A DNA stretch of 64,000 nt from Caryophanales bacterium UBA6380. GTDB taxonomy: Bacteria; Bacillota_I; Bacilli_A; RFN20; CAG-826. Position numbers and translations under genes: made by a program. Below are positions 44,412 to 54,704 of the stretch, in pieces. The notes under the pieces are model-generated. The model did not search any database, had not been told where the DNA came from, and worked only from the letters and a program-made list of their open reading frames with translations. Location of the stretch: the NCBI GenBank assembly GCA_002438785.1, contig DJQS01000008.1, forward strand, positions 62,001 through 126,000. Direction: 5' to 3'. Position 1 is the first letter of the stretch. Every line of letters begins with the position of its first letter.

Positions 44412-47345
44412 ATGAAATCAAATATTTTGAAAATAAGTTTAATTAGTTTATCTAGTTTAATTTCCTTAGTTTCATGCAATGATCATAAAGATAATAATGA
44501 TGAATATGTTTCAACATCATTTAATGAATTAACAGGTTATAAATTTGTTTTAAAAGATAATAAACAATTACCTACAAAAGTTATTAAAAATAGCGAATTA
44601 AGTTTTAAAGTTGAGGTTAGTGAAGGCTACTCAACAAATTATGAAGTATATGCCAATGACTATAAACTAACTTTAGAAAATGAGTATTATACATATAAAG
44701 TAATTGAAAATACTACTTTTTCCATTACTAGTAGTGATGATGAAGAAGTAAGATACAAAATCACTCCTTTATTTGATTTAAATGATATCAGTATTACATA
44801 TGTAGTTGATGATAAAATTGTTAATCAACCTGAAAACGGATTTTTAAAAAATACTGATTTATATATGCAATTTACTTTTTATGGATATGATCCTGAAAGT
44901 AATTACAAAGTATTAATTAATGATAATGAAGTTGATCCAATTGAACGTAATAATCATGAGTTTTATTATTATAAAGTTACTCAAAATGCAACAATTAAAA
45001 TTACTGGTTTAGAAAAACAAAAATTAAGTGTTACTTATAATGTACCTCAAGATGTTAGTTTAACTCTTAAAGATGGAGGTGAACTTCCTACAACTATCGA
45101 AATTGGTAGTTCTTTAGAAATTAAAATGGTTATTAATAGTGACAAGAAATATGGATTATATGCTAATGGTAATCGCTATTATGCAGATGAGGAAGGTATT
45201 TATACAATTAGTAATATCAGTACAAATTTAAGAATTGATGTTAAAGAAATTAGTGATGGACCAACCATTGATAAGAATAGTAGTATTGATTCTATTTATA
45301 ATTTCTTAACTAATTTAACTAATAGTAATGGTAGATATAAGGTAAGTTTTAATGAAGGATATACACTTCATCATCCTTCATATTTATATCAAGAATACAA
45401 AAATGAAGGCTATGTTTCTTTAAATAGAGCGGATAAAACTGATGGTAGTAAAGCTTTATATCATTTTAAGTTTGATGAAAATGATAAGGTGAAAGTTGGT
45501 GGATTAGCAATTGAAAATAATGAATTAGATCCATCAAAATATGAGATTATAAGTGATACTTCGCATTATGATCCAAGCTTAGATTTAAAAGTTGATGGTA
45601 GATTAACTAAAGATAAATTCACTAAAAAATTAACTTATGGTGTTGTTAGTGAAGATTCATATATAATAAATTTCTTTACAGAACTTAGTGAGGCTAGTGG
45701 TAGTAATTATTCAATGGTTGTAATTTCAACTAGTGAAAGTGAATTAGTTTATAAATTATATCGTTATGTTGATAATGGTTATGAAACCGATGAATATTCT
45801 TGGGGTAAAATTAGTGAAGTTGCTATAGCTAATGATGCTAGACTTGACTCTTATATTGCTAGTAATCCAAATTTAGGTATTTCTTTAAAAAATGAACAAG
45901 TTAGTAATTTAGTTAAAGATAATGTTAGTGTTCATAGCGAACTTGCTATAGTTAATGTAGATTCAACTGGAAATATAGTTAAATCTAAAGGTGTTAGCAC
46001 AGATGTTATCATTAATAAAGATATGTTTAGAGTTAGTGAAGATTTCCCAGATTATGATGATAAAGTAGTTAGAACTTTTAAAAACGTAAATGGTGTTTCA
46101 AATTTAGTTGGTATTGGTGGTGATAATAAACCTTATTATAAAGATAGCGATGGTAATTGGAGTCAATATTTATTTCCAAAAGATATAAATTATACTGCAT
46201 TTAGACAAGATAGTGCTGATTCAAATTTATATCATTATTATGGAGAAGAAGCTAATAAATTTATTTTTACTATGTCTAGAGTAGGTTTTACAAATGGATT
46301 AAGTATTGAAGATTTAACTTTAAAAGTTGAAGATAATAAAGCTAAAGAGATGATAGTCACGTATCAAAAAGAAGTTATTGATGGAACTACTTCTTATTAT
46401 GAAATTACCTTAACTTTTAAAGATGAAGAAGTTATTAGTTTAAATGAATTTTCTAAAGAAAGTAATGATGCTGATATTAAGAAAGTTTTATCTTATTTAA
46501 AAGATAAAACTTTTAAAGGCACTTACTCTAATACAAGTGAAGGAATTTACAAAGAATATCGTAAAACTAATGAAGCAATTTATATTAAGGATTTAGATAG
46601 TAGTGGTCGTAGTATTAGTGAATTTGGTTATTATAGTATCAATGATAAGTTAGTTCCTTTTAGTTACGATAGCACAAATAAAAAATATACTAATACCGGA
46701 AAAGGATTAGATAAGAGTTTAAATGATGAAGCTTGTTCTTTAGCTAGTGAAATATTTACATTAAAAGATAATAGTTTAATTGTTAAAGAAGGAGTTACAG
46801 CAATTAGTGAATTTTTCTTAACAAAGTTCTTACCTAGTGGAATTATTGATGATACTTTAAAAATTAATTTTGATAGTGAATTTAAACCAACTTCTATTAA
46901 TTTTAAATTACATGGTGCTAATGGTGACTATGATTGTGTTATTAATTTATTAAATTTTGATAATACAAAGTTAACTGATACTGAACTTAAAGGATTATCT
47001 ATATTAAAAGATGAAAATGTTAAAGTAACTACTTGGAAAGAAGGATTTTTAGATGGTTATAATAAATTAGTTACTTTATATGGAGAAGAAAATGCTAATT
47101 TAATACCTTTTGTTAAACCAAGTGGAAATATTACTTGGAAGGTAAGTGGAAATGATACATCAGTTAATATCTGGTCAGGTAGTGGCGTAACTGTATTTAA
47201 TGAAGAGTATCTAAAACAATTTGAAGCTGCTCTAGTTGATGCTAAATTTAATAAGACTAATAGTTATACTTATGTATTAGGTATTATTAAAATAATTATT
47301 CCATCTAGTCCTGTAATTGGACTTAAGTTTGAAAAAAACCAATAA
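44412..47345 (+). CDS. Large lipoprotein with three N-terminal repeats, unknown
   Basis: A 977-residue protein with a signal peptide ending in lipobox LVSC (ISLISLSSLISLVSCN), so it is lipid-anchored outside the membrane. After it come three tandem units of about 75 residues (roughly 35-110, 110-195, 195-270). Each ends in an aromatic-rich strand followed by N-x-T-x-x-I-T (YKVIENTTFSIT, YKVTQNATIKIT, YTISNISTNLRI), suggesting small beta-sandwich or beta-grasp modules. The rest, about 700 residues, is unrecognised and Ser/Asp/Lys-rich. GGAGGG precedes the ATG at 44412; an in-frame upstream start at 44346 lies in the promoter and is rejected. Confidence 0.75.
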   Translation: MKSNILKISLISLSSLISLVSCNDHKDNNDEYVSTSFNELTGYKFVLKDNKQLPTKVIKNSELSFKVEVSEGYSTNYEVYANDYKLTLENEYYTYKVIENTTFSITSSDDEEVRYKITPLFDLNDISITYVVDDKIVNQPENGFLKNTDLYMQFTFYGYDPESNYKVLINDNEVDPIERNNHEFYYYKVTQNATIKITGLEKQKLSVTYNVPQDVSLTLKDGGELPTTIEIGSSLEIKMVINSDKKYGLYANGNRYYADEEGIYTISNISTNLRIDVKEISDGPTIDKNSSIDSIYNFLTNLTNSNGRYKVSFNEGYTLHHPSYLYQEYKNEGYVSLNRADKTDGSKALYHFKFDENDKVKVGGLAIENNELDPSKYEIISDTSHYDPSLDLKVDGRLTKDKFTKKLTYGVVSEDSYIINFFTELSEASGSNYSMVVISTSESELVYKLYRYVDNGYETDEYSWGKISEVAIANDARLDSYIASNPNLGISLKNEQVSNLVKDNVSVHSELAIVNVDSTGNIVKSKGVSTDVIINKDMFRVSEDFPDYDDKVVRTFKNVNGVSNLVGIGGDNKPYYKDSDGNWSQYLFPKDINYTAFRQDSADSNLYHYYGEEANKFIFTMSRVGFTNGLSIEDLTLKVEDNKAKEMIVTYQKEVIDGTTSYYEITLTFKDEEVISLNEFSKESNDADIKKVLSYLKDKTFKGTYSNTSEGIYKEYRKTNEAIYIKDLDSSGRSISEFGYYSINDKLVPFSYDSTNKKYTNTGKGLDKSLNDEACSLASEIFTLKDNSLIVKEGVTAISEFFLTKFLPSGIIDDTLKINFDSEFKPTSINFKLHGANGDYDCVINLLNFDNTKLTDTELKGLSILKDENVKVTTWKEGFLDGYNKLVTLYGEENANLIPFVKPSGNITWKVSGNDTSVNIWSGSGVTVFNEEYLKQFEAALVDAKFNKTNSYTYVLGIIKIIIPSSPVIGLKFEKNQ

Positions 47346-47354
47346 ATATTAAAT

Positions 47355-47388
47355 AAAAGACCTATAGATGAAATCTAAAGGTCTTTTT
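47355..47388. terminator. Bidirectional terminator between convergent genes
   Basis: AAAAGACCT and AGGTCTTTTT with an inner stem TAGAT/ATCTA and a GAA loop. A and T runs flank it on both sides, so it can end both the lipoprotein gene and the convergent minus-strand gene. Confidence 0.9.
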
Positions 47389-47403
47389 AATATATTTAAG
47401 TAA

Positions 47404-48255
47404 TCAATTTAAATCAAGAAGACTTTCTTGATTTATTCTAGACATATATTTAATTTCATTAATAGGAACTCCATGATCAACTAAATAATCTAAGTATTTA
47501 TTTAACATTATTTCCCATGGATCGTTTTGATAGTAACCAGAATCTGTAGATAAGATTATGTGCTTATAACCGATTTCTTTAATTGCTTCTAAATTGACTT
47601 CCATATTATTAACCCATTCACCATTACTTAAAGGTTGGATATATACTTTTTCTAAATAAACGCCATATTTTTCTACAAGGTATTTTTGTTGCTTAATTGA
47701 CTCATCAACGATCCAATATTCAGGATGAGTAATTATAATTTTTTTAACATGATGTTCTTGCGCTTTTTCTATTACTTTAAGTGTTTCTTCATAACTTATA
47801 TGTCCCGTAGCTAAAATGGCATTATATTTAGAAATTAAATCAAATATTTTAATTAATTCATCTTTAACTTCATTATTTTCATTTAAAACTTTAATTCCAC
47901 CATCTTTACCTTTTTTCTTATATTCATTATCACTATCTAGCGTTGGTAGCCAAATAATTTTGGCTCCTAATTTTAAAACATATTCAACTGCATGAACATT
48001 TAATCCACCAACTTCATAATTTAAAGTGATTCCACCGAATATTTTTAAATTACTATTTGGATATTTATCTTTATTATATAAATTTGATAAATATGCTCTT
48101 TCAATTGTTGATCCATGATGTGATTTAATAATAATTGCTCGAGCTTTAATTTCGTTAGCCTTGTTAACTAATTCAAAATCGTTATAGTTTCTTTTTGTTA
48201 GATCTGGCGAAGAATGAATGTGCATATCAATAATGCCTTCTAATAATTTGTTCAT
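47404..48255 (-). CDS. Amidohydrolase-like metal-dependent hydrolase (DUF6282-like)
   Basis: A 283-residue TIM-barrel-type hydrolase. The N-terminal GIIDMHIHSSPD is the metal-binding HxH motif, with KSHHGSTIERA, TGHISYEE, IITHPEY and STDSGYYQNDPWE supplying the expected later ligands in order. This matches the PHP/amidohydrolase-like DUF6282 group; the substrate is not known. The second ATG (48255) is preferred, because GGAGGG lies just before it and overlaps the first possible ATG at 48267. It stands alone on the minus strand within the secreted-protein cluster. Confidence 0.8.
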   Translation of the reverse strand: MNKLLEGIIDMHIHSSPDLTKRNYNDFELVNKANEIKARAIIIKSHHGSTIERAYLSNLYNKDKYPNSNLKIFGGITLNYEVGGLNVHAVEYVLKLGAKIIWLPTLDSDNEYKKKGKDGGIKVLNENNEVKDELIKIFDLISKYNAILATGHISYEETLKVIEKAQEHHVKKIIITHPEYWIVDESIKQQKYLVEKYGVYLEKVYIQPLSNGEWVNNMEVNLEAIKEIGYKHIILSTDSGYYQNDPWEIMLNKYLDYLVDHGVPINEIKYMSRINQESLLDLN

Positions 48256-48342
48256 AATTCCCTCCATTATTTATCTAATTTAATTATATATTTAGAACAA
48301 AAAATGAATATAAAATAAATTGTAAATTTTTTTTATTATTAC

Positions 48343-48370
48343 TTGACAAAAAATAGTCTAATTACATAAT
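48343..48370 (+). promoter_or_regulatory. Promoter of the 48398 lipoprotein gene
   Basis: TTGACA, a 16-base spacer and CATAAT, followed by GGAGG eight bases before the ATG. Confidence 0.75.
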
Positions 48371-48397
48371 AGCTGTATTATTTTTGGAGGAAAGAAA

Positions 48398-50470
48398 ATG
48401 AAAAAATTTACAAAATTTGTATTGCCAATGGTTTTATTTACATTGACTAGTTGTGGTGATAATAAAGTTGATACACCTGATCCTGATACACCTGTAACTC
48501 CTGATCCTGATGTTCCAGATACACCAGATCCTGATGTTCCAGATACACCTAAAGATCCTAAAGTAGAAATTGATGAAAAAATTGAAAAGGCCTTAACAAA
48601 AAAAGAATTAATTAGTCGTGGAACAATTAAATTCGATTCAAAAAGTTCGTATGATGAAACTTCAACAACATCAGTATTTGAGTATGGTGAAGATTCTTTA
48701 CATTTTAATGGCAACGATTATGGTACGCCTTATGATATGTATTTAATTAAAGATGGCGATGATATTGTTGCAATTAAAAAAGACAAAGATGGAAATTTAT
48801 CAAAGCCTTATCAAGAATTTACCTCTTTAGATTATGAATTTAGTGATGTAATTACTTATGGCTCTAATTATTATGGAGTGGAAAGTTTAGTTAGTTCCAT
48901 GTATGAACTAGCAAAAAAAGATGTTAATAAAGACGTTACATATAAAGTAGAAGATGGAGCGTATAATTTTAGTTTTGGATATTTTGAAACACTAGATGGA
49001 TATAATTTTTATAAAGTTGATTTAACCTTTAAAGTTGGCGAAAAAGAAGAATTTAAAGAAGTTAATTTAAAAATTGATACATATAATAGTGATAGTTTTT
49101 TGGTTGATAGTGAATTAGGTGTAATTCAGTTAAACGCTGATGCTAGTGCATCAATGAGTAAAACTTATACTATTACTCAAGAAGTCGGTGAAAGAAGTTT
49201 TGTTAGCCCTTATAAACTTCAAGATTTTTATGCTACTTCTTATGATTTAGTTTATCAAACTACTACTTTAAGTGCGGATAGCGAGTTGACACTTGAAAAA
49301 GGTGGAAGTTTACAAATCGAAATTAAAAATTTAGCACCTCAAACTGCTAACTTTAGTTTCGATACTCCTAAAGTTAGTTATGTTGGAGTAGAAAATGGAA
49401 TGGATGCTAATTACAGTACATATTCTAATTCACTTAATTTATCAGCTTACACAGTTGGAGATTATGTAATTAGTTTTGAAACTAAAAATGTTACTAAAAC
49501 TTTTAAAGTAAAAGTAACCGAAGCAATGCCTAAGGAGATTAATGTTTCTTATAATGTTGAATCTTTAGGTGGATACACATCTTATGTAATTAATAATGAT
49601 GAATTTGATGCTTATATAGGATTAGAATATGTAATTAATACGTCGGTTAATCCATATGAAGCAAATCAAGAAATAAAAGCTGAGATTAAAGGCGTTGATG
49701 CCTCAAAATATGAATTAGTTAAGAAATCAATTAAAATTAATGAATATATGGATGCTAAGGATTATTATGTTTTTAAGGCAAAAGAAGAAGGAGATTACAC
49801 AATTACATTAACTAGTACTACTAAAGCTGATGTTACAAAAAATATTGTTGTCCATGTTTTAAAAACCCCTACTTTTAAGGAAGTTCTATCTAAAAAATAT
49901 GCAATTAAAGAAGGAAGTTTACTTAAATATTATTTTAGTTTTGCACCTGATGGAACAGGAGAAAGTGGTACCTTAACTTTAGAAGATCGTATTAATAAGA
50001 AAACTGATGTATCAACTTATAGTATCACTAAAGAAGATAAAGCTTATAAAATTAATTTAACTCATGTTAGTGGAGATACATTAAGTTTAGATTTATACAT
50101 GAATTTTGATTATTCTTTAGTTTATAAAGAAGGAAATTTTTATAGTCCTATTTATGAAGCGACTAATGAATTTTTAGCCCAAGGAACTTATGCTGGTAGT
50201 GATCAAGATGCAAGTTTAACTATTAGTCTAATGAATAATAATGAGGCTAGTATAGCTTTAGGATTTGAAAATTATATGCAATGCTATTATGAAATTAAAG
50301 AAGCTGATGGTAAATTAGTTGGTACATTTAAAGCTAGTGAATATACAAATAATCCATTTATTACTTTACCATTAAACTTTGAGATTAATAGTGATTTTAA
50401 TAAAATAACTATTAAATTTAGTTTTGATTCTAAAGATTATAGTTTTGAATTAGATAAAAGCTCTTATTAA
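48398..50470 (+). CDS. Lipoprotein with Pro/Asp repeat linker, unknown
   Basis: A 690-residue protein with lipobox LTSC (C at residue 19) followed by a stalk of TPDPDVPD repeats (about residues 25-50), which probably lifts the domains off the cell surface. Further on are two or three Ig-like (BIG-type) segments: SFDTPKVSYVGVENGMDANYS...GDYVISFETKNVTKTFKVKV and the similar EGDYTITLTSTTKADVTKNIVVHV. The C-terminal domain is unrecognised. No enzyme motif was seen. Six bases separate it from the metalloprotease gene, so they are in one operon. Confidence 0.78.
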   Translation: MKKFTKFVLPMVLFTLTSCGDNKVDTPDPDTPVTPDPDVPDTPDPDVPDTPKDPKVEIDEKIEKALTKKELISRGTIKFDSKSSYDETSTTSVFEYGEDSLHFNGNDYGTPYDMYLIKDGDDIVAIKKDKDGNLSKPYQEFTSLDYEFSDVITYGSNYYGVESLVSSMYELAKKDVNKDVTYKVEDGAYNFSFGYFETLDGYNFYKVDLTFKVGEKEEFKEVNLKIDTYNSDSFLVDSELGVIQLNADASASMSKTYTITQEVGERSFVSPYKLQDFYATSYDLVYQTTTLSADSELTLEKGGSLQIEIKNLAPQTANFSFDTPKVSYVGVENGMDANYSTYSNSLNLSAYTVGDYVISFETKNVTKTFKVKVTEAMPKEINVSYNVESLGGYTSYVINNDEFDAYIGLEYVINTSVNPYEANQEIKAEIKGVDASKYELVKKSIKINEYMDAKDYYVFKAKEEGDYTITLTSTTKADVTKNIVVHVLKTPTFKEVLSKKYAIKEGSLLKYYFSFAPDGTGESGTLTLEDRINKKTDVSTYSITKEDKAYKINLTHVSGDTLSLDLYMNFDYSLVYKEGNFYSPIYEATNEFLAQGTYAGSDQDASLTISLMNNNEASIALGFENYMQCYYEIKEADGKLVGTFKASEYTNNPFITLPLNFEINSDFNKITIKFSFDSKDYSFELDKSSY
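48503..48550 (+). repeat. 24-bp tandem repeat in the lipoprotein stalk
   Basis: Two adjacent 24-base units (GATCCTGATGTTCCAGATAC plus four bases) match at 23 of 24 positions, with further partial units just upstream. They code for DPDVPDTP and are a likely site of length variation by slippage. Confidence 0.8.
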
Positions 50471-50475
50471 ATATT

Positions 50476-51912
50476 ATGAATAAATTTTTTATTAGTTCAT
50501 TAATTTTAAGTAGTTTATTAATTTTTAGTTGTAATAGTAAAGAAATTTTACCTAGTAGTAGTATTTCTAATACCAATTTGGTATTAGAAAATACTACAAC
50601 ATTCAAGGAAACTCATTCTTTAAAAGGGACAGGGAATAAGAAATTATTAGTTATTCCTGTAACTTTTAAAGGAGAAAGAGAATTTATAGATGAAGATCTA
50701 AAAATTATTAATAAAGCTTTTTTTGATGAAAATTTATCAAGTGAAGAAGATAGTTACTATTCTTTAAAAGAGTATTATAAAAAAAGTAGTTTTAATAAGG
50801 TTGATATAAGTGGAGAAGTTACGGATGTTGTTAATGTTAACTATACAGTAGAAGAAATCACTAAGGAAGGATCATATTTTCCTGGAGTACCTGCTTTAGA
50901 ATATTACGATAATAAAAGTGTTAGTGATGAGTATTTAAGAAATTTTGATTTAGATAGTGATGGATTTATTGACTCAGTAGTTTTTGTTTATTCTTCTAAA
51001 ACTTCTAGTAGGACTGGTTCTTTTTGGGCTTGGGTTAGTAATTTTGATACTGAAAGTAATATTAATCGACCTAATTTTTCTAGACATATGTGGGTTGGGT
51101 TAGATTTTTTTAAAACTAGTTCTTATAAAGTTGATGCTCATACAATAATTCATGAAATGGGACATTTATTTAATTTAAAAGATTATTATCCAAGTGATAA
51201 TTATAATCTAGCTCTAGGTGGACATAATATGATGGATTATAATATTTCTGATCATGATCCATATTCTAAAATGTTATTAAATTGGACAACACCTATTTAT
51301 TATGATTTCAAAAATTATAAGGAAGTTAATGTTAAATTAAAACCTTTTAGTAGTTCTAATGAGGTTATATTATTAAATAATAAATGGAATCATTCAGTGA
51401 TGGATGAATATTTATTAATTGAATTTTACACACCTACTGACTTAAATTATTTAGATTCAATAAAGCAATATGAAAATAGACCACTTGGTTTTACTAAACC
51501 AGGTATTAAAATTTATCATGTTGATAGTCGTATTAGTAAGTGTTTATATGATAAGAATAATAAAACATTAAGTTTTGACAGTTATGTTGACACTATTCCA
51601 ACTAATTATGATGATGATGTATACTATATAATTGGAGCAAGTAATTCTAATAGCGATTCTTATACTGATAGTAGTCGAGTTGGTCGATATAAGCAAATTG
51701 CATTAATTGAGAATAAAGAAGTTAATGAGCTTCAAAATGGGAGTGTAGCTGATGATGAATCATTATTTTATGAAGGTGATAAGTTTGATTCTAGAAAATC
51801 AGCTTATATATTAAATAATAAATTTAATAATAAAAATGAAGTTAATTTTGTAATTAGTGTGAATGATATTAATACTAACTTCGCTAGTATTAATATTAAG
51901 TATGTGGGGTAA
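50476..51912 (+). CDS. M6-like (immune inhibitor A-type) metalloprotease lipoprotein
   Basis: A 478-residue protein with lipobox IFSC (C19), so an extracellular, membrane-attached enzyme. LLVIPVTFKG starts the peptidase domain. The Asp-rich calcium-type loop FDLDSDGFIDSVVFVY lies at about 157-172. The zinc motif HEMGH (H226, E227, H230) is followed by LFNLKDYY, with a later GGHNMMDYN Met-turn. This is the arrangement of M6 peptidases. The C-terminal region is probably a carbohydrate- or protein-binding beta domain. The target is unknown; neighbouring lipoproteins or host proteins are possible. Confidence 0.86.
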   Translation: MNKFFISSLILSSLLIFSCNSKEILPSSSISNTNLVLENTTTFKETHSLKGTGNKKLLVIPVTFKGEREFIDEDLKIINKAFFDENLSSEEDSYYSLKEYYKKSSFNKVDISGEVTDVVNVNYTVEEITKEGSYFPGVPALEYYDNKSVSDEYLRNFDLDSDGFIDSVVFVYSSKTSSRTGSFWAWVSNFDTESNINRPNFSRHMWVGLDFFKTSSYKVDAHTIIHEMGHLFNLKDYYPSDNYNLALGGHNMMDYNISDHDPYSKMLLNWTTPIYYDFKNYKEVNVKLKPFSSSNEVILLNNKWNHSVMDEYLLIEFYTPTDLNYLDSIKQYENRPLGFTKPGIKIYHVDSRISKCLYDKNNKTLSFDSYVDTIPTNYDDDVYYIIGASNSNSDSYTDSSRVGRYKQIALIENKEVNELQNGSVADDESLFYEGDKFDSRKSAYILNNKFNNKNEVNFVISVNDINTNFASINIKYVG

Positions 51913-51916
51913 AAAT

Positions 51917-54493
51917 ATGAAAAATATTATAAAATATTGGGGTTTAGTAGGTTTATTTTTAATTTCATCATGTAATGGGAATAAAAATGAGGATATTAAA
52001 TATGTTGATTTAGCTAGCGCTATTAATAATAGTAGTAGAAATTATTCTCTTAATATTTTAAGAGCGGATGATAGTTTAAATTTATATGAGGTCTATAATG
52101 ATGATTTTATTTATTATGCACCAGATAGTGGTGGATATATTAAAGTTGATGATTCAAATTACTATCATGGATTTAAAATGAATTATATTTATGAAGATGA
52201 TTCAAATAAGGAGGAATTAGAAGTTTATGGGAAGGGTGCTTTATTAGAATCTAAGGAATCTTTAAATACAAGTCGTTTCATTGACATTATTAAAAAATAT
52301 CAAGATGATTTTACTAAAGTTGATGAGAATAGATATTCATTAAGTGTTAAGGATATGGCTTATGATTTAAAGAATTATTTTCAAAGTAGAAATTATGTCT
52401 ATACTAATTATTTTGAGTTAGACATTTCAAAAGATGGCACTTTAGATAAATTCATTAGTTATGAAGGAACTAAAGATGATAAATACGTTGTAGGAACTGC
52501 TATTTTTAAAGAATTTAATTTAGATCAATATGATGCTTATAAAAGTTGGGTAAAAGATGGAAGTAAGGTTAATACTCGTATTTATGATTTAAAGTTAGGC
52601 TATATTTATAAAGATAATAGTTATCTTGCATTTTATGAAAATGATAATGTGACAATTGAAGGTATTATTAATAGTATAGATTATGATGGTAATATATATA
52701 TCGCTAATAGTGATGATACAACTGGTAATGTTGGAATAAGAGTCAGTTTAAAAGATAAGGCAAATCTACCAAAAATTAATACTAAAATCAAAGTTAGTGG
52801 TGTAGTTAAGGTTAATGATTATGTAAGTTATATTGATAATGCTACTTATGTAAGTATTGAAGAATCATCTTCATATCCTTATTTTGAAGAAGAGGCGATT
52901 AGTAATAGTTATGGTGGAGGATATTATTTAGCAAATATTTTTTCTACTACACCAATTTATGGAGATTCAGTCTATTCAACTTATGCTTATGTAAATAAGA
53001 AAGTAGAAACTAATTTAATAGAAAATAAGAAAGTAGAAGTTGAATTAATTTTTCCAAAAATGGTAAATAGTCAAACTGGTGTAGCTTTTAAATCAAAGTT
53101 AGTTTTACCTTTAAATATGCCACTAGAAACTAAAAATGAAATATTAAAGAAATTAAGTGATTTTAAGGTTTATGGAATTGATAGTGATGCAAAAGAAATA
53201 AATTTAGAAAAATGTTTAATTAAAATTGATACCTCACTTGAATATAATTCATATTTAGAGTTTAGTAAGTTTAGCGAAGTATCTAATTCTTTAACTCCTG
53301 AAGAAAAGATTTCAAAATATGTTGGACTTAATAATTTAAATATTGTTGATGTTTCTAATTATACATGTTTTAGATTTGGTGAAAATACTTCGATGAGTTT
53401 AGAATCTATCTACGATAAAAAAGGAAGTCAAGTTGGTGTATATTATGAAACTTATTATATGAATAATGATCAGTATAATGAGCAGATTAATAATATATTA
53501 AGTTTAGGATTTACATTAAGTGATAGAATAAAAGATGAATATTATCGAATTCATGATATTTATAAATATCAAGACTATGTCATTGATATTTATAAAGCAG
53601 AAAATCCATTAGAAGAAGATACATTAACTTTTAATATGTGGGTATATAAAGGAGAAGTAGTACAAGGATTAACTATAAAAGAAAAATTATTAGAAGCTAT
53701 TCCATACTTTAATAGTGATGATTTTATTATTCCTAATGAATTATATTCTAAAGATATTTCTTTATTTAAATTAAATGGCTATGGTGGTAATAGATTTAGT
53801 GATGATAATTTATTAACTGTAGTTACTTTAGATACTAATGATAATATTTATACTTCTTTAAGAAATAGATACATTAATGAATTAGGATATAAAACTTATC
53901 GTAATGAAGATAATTCAATGTATACATATCAAACTAGAGGAAGTAATCACTATGTTTTATATAAAAAATATAATGATAAAGAAAATATCTACTTAGATTT
54001 TTCAATGTATAGTACTAATGATTATACCTTTTCTGGTCATAGTGACTTTACTAATCGAATTGAAATAGCTATTTATAAAGGTAGTAAGCCATTATCTACT
54101 ATTTATGAAACTAATTTAGATAATTTTTCTAAAGAATTATCTAAATTCTATGGAATGGATGAAATTAAATTTAGTGGATTGCCAAATGATACAAAAGTAG
54201 AAATGTATTATGCTGATAGCGATTATGAACGACAATCTGATAATTTAGATTATGGTTATTATGGTATTAATGAAGCTTTTATATATTCAAAAGATTTAAC
54301 TAAAGTATATGATTCTTTAGTTAAATCATTAACTGATTATGGATATGAAGAATCATTTACTACTAGTAAAGGAAATATATGTTATAACTATGTAAATAGT
54401 GATGAAAATATTAGTTCTTATTTATTTATTATTAAAGATAGTAGTAAAAATTATATTAGAATTATGGATGGAGTGGGAGGAATAGATTTTTAA
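51917..54493 (+). CDS. Large lipoprotein with OB-fold-like segment, unknown
   Basis: An 859-residue protein with lipobox ISSC (LFLISSCNGN). At about residues 245-320 there is an OB-fold-like stretch (VTIEGIINSIDYDGNIYI...GIRVSLKD...KIKVSGVV) of the kind found in extracellular nuclease- and lipoprotein-associated OB modules. The remainder, very rich in Tyr, Asp and Ser, is not recognised; the C-terminal third has repeated Y-x-x-Y-N patterns. GGGG precedes the ATG at 51917, five bases after the protease stop; an in-frame earlier start within the protease gene is rejected. It is the last gene of the operon. Confidence 0.75.
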   Translation: MKNIIKYWGLVGLFLISSCNGNKNEDIKYVDLASAINNSSRNYSLNILRADDSLNLYEVYNDDFIYYAPDSGGYIKVDDSNYYHGFKMNYIYEDDSNKEELEVYGKGALLESKESLNTSRFIDIIKKYQDDFTKVDENRYSLSVKDMAYDLKNYFQSRNYVYTNYFELDISKDGTLDKFISYEGTKDDKYVVGTAIFKEFNLDQYDAYKSWVKDGSKVNTRIYDLKLGYIYKDNSYLAFYENDNVTIEGIINSIDYDGNIYIANSDDTTGNVGIRVSLKDKANLPKINTKIKVSGVVKVNDYVSYIDNATYVSIEESSSYPYFEEEAISNSYGGGYYLANIFSTTPIYGDSVYSTYAYVNKKVETNLIENKKVEVELIFPKMVNSQTGVAFKSKLVLPLNMPLETKNEILKKLSDFKVYGIDSDAKEINLEKCLIKIDTSLEYNSYLEFSKFSEVSNSLTPEEKISKYVGLNNLNIVDVSNYTCFRFGENTSMSLESIYDKKGSQVGVYYETYYMNNDQYNEQINNILSLGFTLSDRIKDEYYRIHDIYKYQDYVIDIYKAENPLEEDTLTFNMWVYKGEVVQGLTIKEKLLEAIPYFNSDDFIIPNELYSKDISLFKLNGYGGNRFSDDNLLTVVTLDTNDNIYTSLRNRYINELGYKTYRNEDNSMYTYQTRGSNHYVLYKKYNDKENIYLDFSMYSTNDYTFSGHSDFTNRIEIAIYKGSKPLSTIYETNLDNFSKELSKFYGMDEIKFSGLPNDTKVEMYYADSDYERQSDNLDYGYYGINEAFIYSKDLTKVYDSLVKSLTDYGYEESFTTSKGNICYNYVNSDENISSYLFIIKDSSKNYIRIMDGVGGIDF

Positions 54494-54526
54494 TTAATAA
54501 TTTTATTCTATTATATTAAGAGTTAA

Positions 54527-54570
54527 AAAAAGAAATTACCTATAAGTAAATTTTTAGGTAGTTTCTTTTT
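54527..54570 (+). terminator. Terminator ending the lipoprotein operon
   Basis: AAAGAAATTACCTA pairs with TTAGGTAGTTTCTTT (one bulge), followed by a T run. Confidence 0.8.
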
Positions 54571-54704
54571 AATTTTTTGTATATTTTATTATTTAAAAAA
54601 ATATATTTTTTATAAATTAGGGAGGCGAATATTTTCTAGATTACATCTATTAGTAATATAATATATAAATAATTTAATCTTTTCTTCATTTTTTTATTTT
54701 TAAA

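Noticed and set aside
48503..48550. CRISPR-like short repeats
   Set aside because: The units are contiguous, in frame with a coding sequence and have no spacers.
48358..48714. Minus-strand open frame of 118 codons with GTSGSGVSG repeats
   Set aside because: It is the antisense shadow of the Pro/Asp repeat in the lipoprotein at 48398, which has a signal peptide, promoter and ribosome site.
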